From Sagittula salina (lineage in GTDB: Bacteria; Pseudomonadota; Alphaproteobacteria; Rhodobacterales; Rhodobacteraceae), in assembly GCF_017813235.1 (NCBI RefSeq), contig NZ_JAGISH010000004.1, positions 224,747 through 288,746 of the forward strand: a stretch of DNA of 64,000 nucleotides. Direction: 5' to 3'. Each line of letters begins with the position of its first letter. Position 1 is the first letter of the stretch. The notes beneath the pieces were generated by a model. It did no database searches. It saw only the letters and a list, made by a program, of their open reading frames with translations, and was not told the origin of the DNA. This document shows, piece by piece, positions 8,481 to 17,545 of this stretch. The position numbers and the translations under genes are program-made.

Positions 8481-9188
8481 ATGACCAGCAGCGCCCGAAT
8501 CGAGGAGGCCCTCCGCGAAACGATCATCTCGCAACCGGACATGATCCTGGACGACAAGGACCTGATGCACGCGCTCATCGCCGCCAACGAACGCGCCATG
8601 GGCGGCAATATCGTCGATCTGCGCGGCATCGCCATGGAACGCCTGGAGGCGCGGCTCGACCGGCTGGAGGATACCCACCGCAGCGTGATCGCGGCAGCCT
8701 ATGAAAACCTCGCTGGGACCAACCAGATTCACCGCGCCATCCTGCGGATGCTCGACCCGCTGGAGTTCGAACCCTTCCTGAAGGACCTTGGCGGCGAGGT
8801 GGCGCAGATCCTGCGCGTTGACGTCATCAAGCTGGTGCTGGAAAGCCAGCAGAACGACAGCGAACCGGTCATCCGTCGCCTCGGCGAGGTGCTTTCGGTG
8901 GCCGAGCCGGGCTTCGTCGAGGGCTTTATCGCGGGCGACCGAGAGGCGCCGATCCGGCCCGTCACCCTGCGGCAGGTCAGCCACGGCGATGGCCGCGTCT
9001 ATGGCACCCGTGCCGAATGGATCCGGTCGGAGGCCTGCCTGAAGCTCGACTTTGGACCCGGCCGCCTGCCCGGCCTGCTGGTGATGGGGTCCGAGGATCC
9101 GCACCAGTTTTCGCCGCAGCAGGGCACTGATCTTCTGGCCTTCTTCGCCGGTGTCTTTGAACGCGGCATGCGGCGGTGGCTGAGCTGA
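8481..9188 (+). CDS. DUF484 family protein
   Basis: A 235-residue cytoplasmic protein. DUF484 members have an N-terminal helical segment (here IISQPDMILDDKDLMHALIAAN and a coiled-coil-like stretch LEARLDRLEDTHRSVIAAAYENLAGTN) followed by a GAF-like domain ending with GSEDPHQFSPQQGTDLLAFFAGVFER. The ATG at 8481 follows AGGACAGC. The gene lies immediately upstream of xerC, the arrangement often seen for DUF484 in proteobacteria. Biochemical function is not established. Confidence 0.85.
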   Translation: MTSSARIEEALRETIISQPDMILDDKDLMHALIAANERAMGGNIVDLRGIAMERLEARLDRLEDTHRSVIAAAYENLAGTNQIHRAILRMLDPLEFEPFLKDLGGEVAQILRVDVIKLVLESQQNDSEPVIRRLGEVLSVAEPGFVEGFIAGDREAPIRPVTLRQVSHGDGRVYGTRAEWIRSEACLKLDFGPGRLPGLLVMGSEDPHQFSPQQGTDLLAFFAGVFERGMRRWLS

Positions 9189-9341
9189 AGACGTCCCCGC
9201 GTCTTCGGCGGGTGGGCAAGCGCAGTCCTCCGCGGGGGGCGTGACGCCCACAGCTCTCAATTCGGGGAAAACGGGCGCTGCCAGCCCGCCTTTGACTTCC
9301 GGGGGACGACTGCGGGCGATGCGCCCGGAAAGGCAGGACCG

Positions 9342-10268
9342 ATGACGCTGGAAATCTCGCAGGCCGCGCGGCACGCGCTCGCCACATGGCTCGACCATAT
9401 CCGCGCGCTGAAGGACGGATCGGAGAACACCGTTTCCGCCTATCGCGCCGACGTTCTGGATTTCATCACCTTCCTCACCGTGCACCATGCCGAACCGCAG
9501 GGGCTTGCGCCGCTGGCGCGGGTGACGACCTCCGACATGCGGGCCTGGCTGGCGCATCTCAAGCGGCACGACATCGCGGCGCGGTCGGTGGCGCGCAAGC
9601 TGTCGGCGGTCAAGACCTTCTACCGCTGGCTGTCGGAACGCGAGGGGTTCGAACCCACCGCCGTGCTGACCATCCGCGCGCCCAAATTCCAGAAGAAACT
9701 GCCCCGCCCCCTGACACAGGACGCGGCCAAGGCGATGATCGACACGGTCGAGTTGCAGACCCGCGACAGCTGGCAGGGCGCGCGGGATGCCGCCGTGGCA
9801 ACGCTTCTGTACGGCTGCGGGCTGCGGATCTCGGAGGCGCTGTCTCTCAAGGGGCGCGACCTGCCGCTGGGCGAGAGCCTGCGCATCCTTGGCAAGGGCA
9901 AGAAGGAGCGGCTGGTGCCTGTGCTGCCGGTGGCGCGCCGCGCGGTGGAAAGCTACCTGACGCTGTGCCCCTACCCGATGGAGCCGGAGGCGGCGGTGTT
10001 TCGCGGCGCGCGTGGCGGCCCCTTGAACGCACGCCACATCGCCAAGGTGACCGAACGCGCGCGGATGCAGCTGGGCCTGCCGTCCTCGGCGACGCCCCAT
10101 GCCATGCGCCACAGCTTTGCCACGCATCTTTTGCAGGCGGGCGGCGACCTGCGCGCGATCCAGGAACTGCTGGGCCATGCGTCGCTGTCGACCACGCAGG
10201 CCTATACGGCCGTCGATCAGGTCCACCTGATGCAGGTCTACGAGGCCTGCCACCCGAAGGCCGGGTGA
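9342..10268 (+). CDS. xerC: Tyrosine recombinase XerC
   Basis: A 308-residue site-specific recombinase that, with XerD, resolves chromosome dimers at dif. N-terminal SAM-like core-binding domain (residues 1-95, KDGSENTVSAYRADVLDF) and C-terminal catalytic domain. Catalytic residues visible: Arg in CGLRISEAL, Lys in GKGKKERLVP, His-x-x-Arg in HAMRHSFATHLL, His in LLGHASLSTTQ and the nucleophile Tyr in AYTAVDQ. Length and DUF484 neighbour indicate the housekeeping enzyme rather than a phage or integron integrase. Confidence 0.93.
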   Translation: MTLEISQAARHALATWLDHIRALKDGSENTVSAYRADVLDFITFLTVHHAEPQGLAPLARVTTSDMRAWLAHLKRHDIAARSVARKLSAVKTFYRWLSEREGFEPTAVLTIRAPKFQKKLPRPLTQDAAKAMIDTVELQTRDSWQGARDAAVATLLYGCGLRISEALSLKGRDLPLGESLRILGKGKKERLVPVLPVARRAVESYLTLCPYPMEPEAAVFRGARGGPLNARHIAKVTERARMQLGLPSSATPHAMRHSFATHLLQAGGDLRAIQELLGHASLSTTQAYTAVDQVHLMQVYEACHPKAG

Positions 10269-10289
10269 CGCCCAAGCGATGCTGACCCC

Positions 10290-11192
10290 ATGCTGACGAC
10301 CATCTGGCCGCTTTTCGCGCTGATCTGCGCAGGCTTCGTCATGGCGCGGCGCGGTTTTCCCTCCGATGCCTTCTGGCCCGCCGCCGAGCGGATCAACTAC
10401 TTCGTCCTGTTTCCCGCGCTGCTCGTGTCCAGTCTGGCACAGGCGCCGGTGCGCGACCCGGAGGTGCTGCGGCTGGGCGCGGCGGCGGCGGTGACGGTGC
10501 TGGCGGCGACTCTCGCACTGGTGGCGCTGCGGGTCCTGCGCCCTGCCCCACCGGCGCGGTTCGGCCCGGCGTTGCAGGGCGTGGTGCGGTTCAATACCTA
10601 CCTCGGCTTTGCGCTGGTGACGCGCACGCTGGGGGCAGAGGGCGCGGGGCAGGCAGCCGTTTACCTCGCCGTGGCGGTGCCGCTGGTCAACGTGCTCTCG
10701 ATCCTCGCGCTGACCGGGCGTGCCCGTCCGGTGCAGATCCTGAAGACCGTGTTGCGCAATCCGCTGGTGCTGGCCTGCATCGCCGGGATCGCGCTGGCCT
10801 TTGCCGGGGTCGGCCTGCCCTTCGGCAGCGCGGAACTGCTGACGCTTCTGGCGCAGGCCAGCCTGCCGCTGGGCCTGCTCAGTGTCGGCGCGGCGCTGCA
10901 GCTGGCCACGCTGCGGCAGGACCTTGGGGCCATTGCCGGGATCAGCGTGCTGCGCCTGCTGGCCATGCCCGCGCTGGCCGCCGGGGTGGCGCTGGGCTTT
11001 GGCCTGTCGCCACAGGCGGGCTTCATCCTGATGGCCTTTTCTGCCATTCCCGCCGCCCCCACCGCCTACGTGCTGACCCGGCAGCTGGGCGGCGACGGGC
11101 CATTCATGGCCGGGATCATCACCGCGCAGACCGTGGCCGCCGTTCTGACCCTGCCGCTGGTGCTGGGCGCGCTGTCAAGCGTCACCCCCTGA
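10290..11192 (+). CDS. AEC family transporter (auxin efflux carrier type)
   Basis: A 300-residue integral membrane protein with about ten hydrophobic segments and the family pattern of two five-helix halves (WPLFALICAGFVMARRGF; VRFNTYLGFALV; SLPLGLLSVGAAL; MAFSAIPAAPTAYVLTRQLGGD). AEC carriers export organic anions such as malate in bacteria. It begins 21 bases after xerC stops, and may be read through from it. Substrate cannot be told from sequence. Confidence 0.88.
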   Translation: MLTTIWPLFALICAGFVMARRGFPSDAFWPAAERINYFVLFPALLVSSLAQAPVRDPEVLRLGAAAAVTVLAATLALVALRVLRPAPPARFGPALQGVVRFNTYLGFALVTRTLGAEGAGQAAVYLAVAVPLVNVLSILALTGRARPVQILKTVLRNPLVLACIAGIALAFAGVGLPFGSAELLTLLAQASLPLGLLSVGAALQLATLRQDLGAIAGISVLRLLAMPALAAGVALGFGLSPQAGFILMAFSAIPAAPTAYVLTRQLGGDGPFMAGIITAQTVAAVLTLPLVLGALSSVTP

Positions 11193-11269
11193 CATTGCGG
11201 AAGTGGCGGAGGCTTGAGCATCGCTCGCCCCTCTGCCACTGTCCGCCCGAACAGCATCCCGGAGCCGTC

Positions 11270-11872
11270 ATGAAACTGCTGCATTCCCCCGCCTCGCCCT
11301 TTGTCCGCAAGGTTCTGGTCACCCTGCGCGAGACCGGGCAACTGTCCGACGTCGAGGTGGTCAACATCGCCACAACGCCGATGGCCTCGCATCCGGAACT
11401 GATTGCCGCCAATCCGGTAGGCAAGATTCCGGCGCTGATCCGGCAGGACGGCCCGACGCTGTATGACAGCCGGGTGATCTGCCGGTTCCTCGACGCGCGG
11501 GCCGAAGCGGGGCTCTATCCCGAAAAGCGCCTGTGGGACGTGCTGGTGCTGGAGGCCACCGCCGACGGGATCATGGATGCCGCCGTGTCGATCGTCTACG
11601 AAGAGCGGTTCCGCCCGAAGGAGATCGTGTCGATGGACTGGATCGAAGCGCAGTGGGCCAAGGTCAGCCGGGCCCTCGACGCGCTGGAGACGCGGTGGAT
11701 GAGCCATCTGAGCGGGCCGCTCGACATGGGGCAGATCGCTGTGGGCTGCGCACTGGGTTACCTCGATTTCCGCCACGATGTGCGCGGCTGGCGCACCGGG
11801 CGGCCGGAGCTGGCGGCCTGGGAGGCCCGGTTTGCGCGGCGCGAGAGCATGGTGGCGACGCGACCCGAGTGA
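11270..11872 (+). CDS. Glutathione S-transferase family protein
   Basis: A 200-residue protein. N-terminal thioredoxin-like domain: MKLLHSPASPFVRKVLVTLRE with Ser in the SPFVRK active-site loop, NPVGKIPALI with the cis-Pro, and the DSRVICRFLD glutathione-binding segment. C-terminal all-helical domain ends with WRTGRPELAAWEARFARRESM. The ATG at 11270 follows GGAGCC; the in-frame ATG further upstream lacks a site. Detoxification or dehalogenation roles are typical; the substrate is unknown. Confidence 0.88.
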   Translation: MKLLHSPASPFVRKVLVTLRETGQLSDVEVVNIATTPMASHPELIAANPVGKIPALIRQDGPTLYDSRVICRFLDARAEAGLYPEKRLWDVLVLEATADGIMDAAVSIVYEERFRPKEIVSMDWIEAQWAKVSRALDALETRWMSHLSGPLDMGQIAVGCALGYLDFRHDVRGWRTGRPELAAWEARFARRESMVATRPE

Positions 11873-11902
11873 GTCCAGCCCTGCGCGAGTCCAGCCCTGC
11901 GG
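11871..11902. repeat. Two-copy 16-bp tandem repeat
   Basis: gagtccagccctgcgc followed directly by gagtccagccctgcgg, starting at the end of the GST gene. It leads directly into a copy of the dispersed repeat described below. Confidence 0.8.
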
Positions 11903-11953
11903 GGGACCAGCCCCCGCGCCCCCCGGGGTATTTCGGCCAAGCAGAAGCAGGCA
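11901..11953 (+). repeat. Dispersed intergenic repeat, copy A
   Basis: GC hairpin GGGGACCAGCCCCC, then CCCCGGGGTATTT and, seven bases later, AAGCAGAAGCAGG. The same order of parts occurs at several other gene 3' ends in this window (15805, 25575, 36849, 42490, 46376, 51795). Lies between two convergent genes. Confidence 0.8.
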
Positions 11954-11977
11954 GAGGCCCGGCGCCGCTCCGGGCAT

Positions 11978-12004
11978 GAAAAAGGGCGGGTGCGACCCGC
12001 CCTT
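11978..12004 (-). terminator. Intrinsic terminator of the outer-membrane barrel gene
   Basis: Perfect 9-bp stem AAGGGCGGG/CCCGCCCTT with a 5-base loop; on the minus strand it is followed by a T run. It lies 22 bases beyond the stop of the barrel gene at 12027. Confidence 0.8.
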
Positions 12005-12026
12005 CGGACATGGTTTTTCCGGTGCG

Positions 12027-12743
<717 letters not shown>

Positions 12744-12926
12744 TTACAACCGCGACACATCCGCCCTACCTTCAAACTGTGGGTTTTGTATGCTTTACCA
12801 CACCAAAGGTGCCGGGTAGATACGCGTCTGAATTCGCGCGGGGGAGTCGTCCGACTCTGTCGTGCGACTTGACGTATCTTCGGCCGGGGGGCGCTTCCTC
12901 GGGCCTTCAACCAGGGAGCGACAATC

Positions 12927-13523
12927 GTGTCACACGCTGACGATCATGATGCCACCCGCAGGGACTTCCTCTACTACGCCGCTGCAGGCGCCGGGGCCGT
13001 CACCACGGGCGCGGCAGTCTGGCCGCTGGTCAACCAGATGAACCCCTCCGCCGATGTGCGGGCACTGTCCACCATCCGCGTCGACGTGTCGGGTGTGGAA
13101 GCGGGCAGCCAGCTGACGGTGAAATGGCTGGGCAAGCCGGTCTTCATCCGCCACCGCACCGAGGAGGAGATCGCCCGCGCCGCCGAACAGGACGAAGAAT
13201 TCGCCGCCGGCGTGAGCGTGGTCGACCCGCTGGCGCGCAACGAGAACATCGACGGCGGCGCCCCGGCGACCGACGCGAACCGCACCATGCCGAACCCCGA
13301 AGGGGCCGAGGGCGCGGAAGGCCAGTGGCTGGTCCAGATGGGCGTCTGCACGCACCTCGGCTGTGTACCGCTGGGCGATCAGGGAGATTTCGGCGGCTGG
13401 TTCTGCCCCTGCCACGGGTCGCACTACGACATGGCTGGCCGCATCCGCAAAGGTCCGGCGCCGGAGAACCTGCACATCCCGCCGACCTCCTGGGTCGACG
13501 GATCGACCATCCTGCTGGGTTAA
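12927..13523 (+). CDS. petA: Ubiquinol-cytochrome c reductase iron-sulfur subunit (Rieske)
   Basis: A 198-residue protein starting at GTG 12927, preceded by AGGGAG. An N-terminal TAT-like twin-arginine stretch ([23 protein letters not shown]) provides the membrane anchor. The [2Fe-2S] ligands are in CTHLGCVP and CPCHGSHYD, with GPAPENL beyond. It delivers electrons from quinol to cytochrome c1 at the periplasmic face. First gene of a petABC (fbcFBC) operon, 12 bases before petB. Confidence 0.96.
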   Translation: MSHADDHDATRRDFLYYAAAGAGAVTTGAAVWPLVNQMNPSADVRALSTIRVDVSGVEAGSQLTVKWLGKPVFIRHRTEEEIARAAEQDEEFAAGVSVVDPLARNENIDGGAPATDANRTMPNPEGAEGAEGQWLVQMGVCTHLGCVPLGDQGDFGGWFCPCHGSHYDMAGRIRKGPAPENLHIPPTSWVDGSTILLG

Positions 13524-13535
13524 GGAGCGCGCACA

Positions 13536-14861
13536 ATGGCTGGAATCCCGCACGATCATTACGAGCCGAAGACCGGCGCCGAAAAGTGGGTGCATTCGCG
13601 CCTGCCGATCATCGGCCTGCTCTACGACACCATCATGATCCCGACCCCCAAGAACCTCAACTGGATGTGGATCTGGGGCATCATCCTGACCTTCTGCCTC
13701 GTGCTGCAGATCGCCACCGGCGTCGTGCTGGTGATGCACTATACGCCGCATGTGGACCTGGCCTTTGCCTCGGTCGAGCACATCATGCGCAACGTGAACG
13801 GCGGTCACTTCATCCGCTACCTGCACGCCAACGGCGCGTCGCTGTTCTTTGTCGCGGTCTACATGCACATCTTCCGCGGTCTCTACTACGGGTCCTACAA
13901 GGCCCCGCGCGAGATCACCTGGATCATCGGCATGCTGATCTACCTCGCCATGATGGGCACCGCCTTCATGGGCTACGTCCTGCCCTGGGGTCAGATGTCC
14001 TTCTGGGGCGCGACCGTGATCACCGGCCTGTTCGGCGCCATTCCCGGCATCGGTGAATCGATCCAGACCTGGCTACTGGGCGGACCGGCCGTGGACAACG
14101 CCACGCTGAACCGCTTCTTTTCGCTGCACTACCTGCTGCCCTTCGTGATCGCGGCGCTGGTCGCCGTGCACATCTGGGCCTTCCACACCACGGGCAACAA
14201 CAACCCGACCGGTGTCGAGGTCCGTCGCGGGTCGAAGGCAGAGGCGCAGAAGGACACCGTTCCGTTCTGGCCCTACTACGTCATCAAGGACCTGTTCGCG
14301 CTTGCGGTGATCCTCGCGGTGTTCTTCGCGGTCGTCGGCTTCATGCCGAACTACCTCGGCCACCCCGACAACTACATCGAGGCGAACCCGCTGGCGACAC
14401 CCGCGCACATCGTGCCGGAATGGTACTTCCTGCCGTTCTACGCCATTCTGCGCGCCTTCACGTCCGAAGTCTGGGTCGTGCAGATCGCATCGGCCGTCAC
14501 CGGCGGCATCATCGACGCGAAGTTCTTCGGCGTTCTGGCGATGTTCGGCGCGATCGTCGCCATGGCGCTGGCGCCCTGGCTCGATACCTCGCGCGTGCGC
14601 TCGGGCAAGTACCGCCCGTCGTTCAAGTGGTGGTTCTGGCTGCTCGTCATCGACTTCATGGCGCTGATGTGGCTGGGCGCGATGCCCGCGGAGGAGCCCT
14701 ACGCCTCCTTCTCGCTGATCGCCGCCGCCTACTGGTTCGCGTATTTTCTCGTCATCCTGCCGCTGCTGGGTGTCTTTGAAAAACCGCTGCCGCGTCCGGC
14801 GACCATCGAAGAGGACTTCGATGCGCATTACCCGCCCAAGTCCACGACCCCGGCGGAATAA
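13536..14861 (+). CDS. petB: Cytochrome b subunit of the bc1 complex
   Basis: A 441-residue eight-helix membrane protein carrying haems bL and bH and both quinone sites. Haem-ligand regions are visible: [22 protein letters not shown] and [22 protein letters not shown]; the Qo-site motif PEWY is present ([12 protein letters not shown]). It is full length, unlike the split b6/IV form. Middle gene of petABC, with 19 bases to petC. Confidence 0.97.
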   Translation: MAGIPHDHYEPKTGAEKWVHSRLPIIGLLYDTIMIPTPKNLNWMWIWGIILTFCLVLQIATGVVLVMHYTPHVDLAFASVEHIMRNVNGGHFIRYLHANGASLFFVAVYMHIFRGLYYGSYKAPREITWIIGMLIYLAMMGTAFMGYVLPWGQMSFWGATVITGLFGAIPGIGESIQTWLLGGPAVDNATLNRFFSLHYLLPFVIAALVAVHIWAFHTTGNNNPTGVEVRRGSKAEAQKDTVPFWPYYVIKDLFALAVILAVFFAVVGFMPNYLGHPDNYIEANPLATPAHIVPEWYFLPFYAILRAFTSEVWVVQIASAVTGGIIDAKFFGVLAMFGAIVAMALAPWLDTSRVRSGKYRPSFKWWFWLLVIDFMALMWLGAMPAEEPYASFSLIAAAYWFAYFLVILPLLGVFEKPLPRPATIEEDFDAHYPPKSTTPAE

Positions 14862-14880
14862 GAGACAAGGATCGCAAGAG

Positions 14881-15732
14881 ATGTTCAAGAAACTCACCCT
14901 CGCGGCCCTGACGGCCCTCGGAGTCTCGGGTGCACTTGCTTCCGGCGCACATGCCGCCGGGGGCGAGGCCCACGTCGAAGACTACGCCTTCTCCTTCGAG
15001 GGCCCCTTCGGCTCCTACGACCAGATGCAGCTGCAGCGCGGCCTGAAGATCTTCACGGAGGTCTGCGCCTCCTGCCACGGTCTGAAGTACGTGCCGATCC
15101 GCGACCTGGGCGCCCTGGGCTACAACGAGGACCAGCTGTTCGCCTATGCCGAGCAGTTCGACGTCTTCGACCAGGAGCTGAACGACGGCGACGGCGACTT
15201 CCGCCCGGCCCGTCCGGCGGACAACTTCCCGGCGGTGACCTCCGCGGCCGCACCGGACCTGTCGATGATGGCAAAGGCGCGCGCGGGCTTCCACGGCCCC
15301 TACGGACTGGGCATCAACCAGTTCTTCAAGGGCATCGGCGGCGCGGAATACATCGCCTCGCTGATGGCGGGCTACCACGAGGCGCCGGAATGCGCCCCGG
15401 AGGATTTCCCGGGCTACTACAACACGGTCTTTACCGTGGGCGGCTACCCGGAGGAGTGCAAGAACGAGGAAGGCGCCCACACGGTGCCCGGGTCCTGGAT
15501 CGCCATGCCGCCGCCGCTGGCCGGTGACGACGTGGAGTTCGACGACGGCCACTCCGCCTCCCTGCATCACGAGGCGGCGGATGTCGCGGCCTTCCTGATG
15601 TGGACGGCGGAACCGAAGATGAACCAGCGCAAGGAGGCCGGCTTTATCGGCGTGTTCTTCCTGCTGATCCTGTCGGTGCTGCTCTACCTTGTGAACAAGC
15701 GCATCTGGGCCCCGATCAAGCGCAAGCACTGA
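14881..15732 (+). CDS. petC: Cytochrome c1 of the bc1 complex
   Basis: A 283-residue exported haem protein. Signal peptide MFKKLTLAALTALGVSGALA..AHA, haem-binding motif CASCH (VCASCHGLKYV), and a C-terminal membrane anchor IGVFFLLILSVLLYLVNKRIW. An internal disulfide pair typical of Rhodobacterales c1 may be formed by the cysteines in PECAPEDF and EECKNEE. The ATG at 14881 starts the signal peptide. Last gene of petABC, followed by a strong terminator. Confidence 0.96.
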   Translation: MFKKLTLAALTALGVSGALASGAHAAGGEAHVEDYAFSFEGPFGSYDQMQLQRGLKIFTEVCASCHGLKYVPIRDLGALGYNEDQLFAYAEQFDVFDQELNDGDGDFRPARPADNFPAVTSAAAPDLSMMAKARAGFHGPYGLGINQFFKGIGGAEYIASLMAGYHEAPECAPEDFPGYYNTVFTVGGYPEECKNEEGAHTVPGSWIAMPPPLAGDDVEFDDGHSASLHHEAADVAAFLMWTAEPKMNQRKEAGFIGVFFLLILSVLLYLVNKRIWAPIKRKH

Positions 15733-15755
15733 TCCTTCCCGACTGCCATTGCAGA

Positions 15756-15784
15756 AGCCCCGCGCCCCCCGCGCGGGGCTTTTT
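15756..15784 (+). terminator. Intrinsic terminator of petABC
   Basis: Perfect 10-bp stem AGCCCCGCGC/GCGCGGGGCT with a 5-base C loop, followed by a T run. It is 23 bases after the petC stop. Confidence 0.9.
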
Positions 15785-15804
15785 CTTTGGCCAAGGAAGG
15801 GGAC

Positions 15805-15858
15805 GAGGGGCCAGCCCCTCGCGCTCCCCGGAGTATTTCCGAAGCAAAGAAGCAGAGG
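15805..15858 (+). repeat. Dispersed intergenic repeat, copy B
   Basis: GAGGGGCCAGCCCCTC hairpin followed by TCCCCGGAGTATTTCC and AAGCAAAGAAGCAGA, same order of parts as copy A. Sits between the petC terminator and the next gene. Confidence 0.8.
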
Positions 15859-15919
15859 CGCGTTGACAGTCGTCAGGGCGCGGGAAATCTTGGGGCCATT
15901 GCCAGGGGGAGGGTTTTGC

Positions 15920-16840
15920 GTGGCGATGGTGACACCGCTTCAGCTTGTCGGGAACACGCCGCTGCTGGCGCTGGAACGCTGTCACACGGGGCCGGGGCGG
16001 CTGCTGGCGAAGGCGGAGTTCATGATGCCGGGCGGCAGCGTGAAGGACCGCGCGGCGCTGGCCATCCTGAGGGCCGCCCGCGCCGATGGTCGCCTGAAGC
16101 CCGGCCAGACGGTGGTGGAGATGACCTCCGGCAACATGGGCGCGGGCCTCGCCGTGGTCTGTGCCGCGCTGGGACATCCCTTTGTCGCCACGATGTCCGC
16201 CGGAAATTCCCCTGCCCGCGCCGTCATGATGGAAGGGCTGGGCGCCCGCGTCGTTCTGACCCCGCAGGTCGACGGCGCGCCGGGGCAGGTCACCGGCGCC
16301 GACATCGCCGCCGCCACGGCGGAGGCGCAGCGCATCGCCCGCGAGGAGCGCGCCTTTTATGTCGATCAGTTCAACGCCGCCGAGGGCATCGCCGCGCACG
16401 AGGTCACCGGGGCAGAGATCCTGCGCCAGGCGGGACACGTCGATGCCTTCGTTGCCGCCGTGGGCACGGGCTGCACCTTCATCGGGATTGCCCGCGCGCT
16501 TAAGGTTGCCAACCCCGCCACGCTCTGTGCCCCGGTCGAACCCGAGGGTAGCGAGCCGTTGATGGGCAAGCCGGTGGTGAAGCCGCGCCATTTGCTGCAG
16601 GGCACGAGCTACGGCCTCGTGCCGCCGCATTGGGATGCGGGACTGGTCGATTTCGGCATGACGGTCAGCGACGAAGAGGTGACCGACTGGAAGGCGCGGC
16701 TTGCCACGCGCGAGGGGCTTTATGTCGGCTATTCCGCCGCCGCCAACGTCTGCGCCGCCTCCCGGCTGCTGTCCTCGGGCCGTCTGCGCGAGGGTGCCAC
16801 CGTGTTGACCGTGCTTTGCGATACCGGGCTGAAATACTGA
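15920..16840 (+). CDS. PLP-dependent cysteine synthase/beta-synthase family enzyme
   Basis: A fold-type II PLP enzyme of about 306 residues. The PLP lysine lies in PGGSVKDRAALAIL; the substrate loop TSGNMGAGLAVV and the phosphate-binding loop GTGCTF are present. Members make cysteine from O-acetylserine or carry out related beta-replacements. The TSGNMG loop matches CysK-like TSGNTG with Met for Thr, so the acceptor or donor may differ. I prefer the GTG at 15920, spaced 6 bases from AGGGGGAGGG; an ATG at 15926 is the alternative. It converges on thiQ, 6 bases away. Confidence 0.85.
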   Translation: MAMVTPLQLVGNTPLLALERCHTGPGRLLAKAEFMMPGGSVKDRAALAILRAARADGRLKPGQTVVEMTSGNMGAGLAVVCAALGHPFVATMSAGNSPARAVMMEGLGARVVLTPQVDGAPGQVTGADIAAATAEAQRIAREERAFYVDQFNAAEGIAAHEVTGAEILRQAGHVDAFVAAVGTGCTFIGIARALKVANPATLCAPVEPEGSEPLMGKPVVKPRHLLQGTSYGLVPPHWDAGLVDFGMTVSDEEVTDWKARLATREGLYVGYSAAANVCAASRLLSSGRLREGATVLTVLCDTGLKY

Positions 16841-16846
16841 ACCCGG

Positions 16847-17545
16847 CTACAGGCCCATGTACTCGCGGAACGCCCTCGGCGGCACGGCAAAGAACGCCTC
16901 TGTCGCCACCGGCGGATGCACCAGCCCATCCGCCACCAGCACCACCTCCTGGGCAAAGGCACGGGCGTCCTCCGGGTCATGCGTCACCAGAACGGTCAGC
17001 GCGCCCAGCGCCGCCGCGACCTCGCGCACCACGCCCAGCATGTCGCGTTTCAGTCCCGGCCCCAGCGCGGCAAAGGGTTCGTCCAGCAGCAGCACGGGCC
17101 GCGCCATCAGCAGGACACGCGCCAGTGCCGCGCGGCTCTGTTGCCCGCCCGACAGCGTGCCGGGCCTGCGCCGGGCGTAGCCGTCAAGGCCGACGCGCCG
17201 CAGCGCACCCTCGATCCGCTGGATTTCCTCCGGCCCCGGCCTGCGCCCATCGGGGCGCAAGGCCAGTCCAAGGTTGCGCGCGAGATCGAGATGCGGAAAC
17301 AGGTTGGCATCCTGAAACAGGATCGACACCGGCCGCGCCTCCGGCCCGAGGGGCGTCAGGTCCCGCCCCTGCCAGCTTACGTGGCCCTCCAGCGGCGGAC
17401 GGAACCCGGCGATCACATCGAGCAGCGTCGACTTCCCCGCCCCCGACGGCCCCAGCACCGCCACCCGCCGCCCCGGCGCCAGCGCGAGATCGGCGTCGAG
17501 CGTGCCGCCCTCCATCGCCACCCGTATGGTCTCAAGCCTCAGCAA
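16847..17545 (-). CDS. thiQ: Thiamine ABC transporter ATP-binding protein
   Basis: About 232 residues. Walker A GPSGAGKST, Q-loop LFQDANLFPH, signature LSGGQQSRAALARVL, Walker B VLLLDEPFAAL and switch His VTHDPEDA. ThiQ energises uptake of thiamine or its phosphates. The likely start is TTG at 17545 (reads as MLRLETIRVAMEGG), with GGAGGG five bases upstream, overlapping the end of thiP by 14 bases; an ATG nine codons upstream is less well placed. Last gene of the riboswitch-led thiB-thiP-thiQ run. Confidence 0.92.
   Translation of the reverse strand: MLRLETIRVAMEGGTLDADLALAPGRRVAVLGPSGAGKSTLLDVIAGFRPPLEGHVSWQGRDLTPLGPEARPVSILFQDANLFPHLDLARNLGLALRPDGRRPGPEEIQRIEGALRRVGLDGYARRRPGTLSGGQQSRAALARVLLMARPVLLLDEPFAALGPGLKRDMLGVVREVAAALGALTVLVTHDPEDARAFAQEVVLVADGLVHPPVATEAFFAVPPRAFREYMGL

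Noticed and set aside
9342-10268. Integrase marking a mobile island
   Set aside because: All features fit housekeeping XerC next to DUF484; no att sites or cargo genes around.
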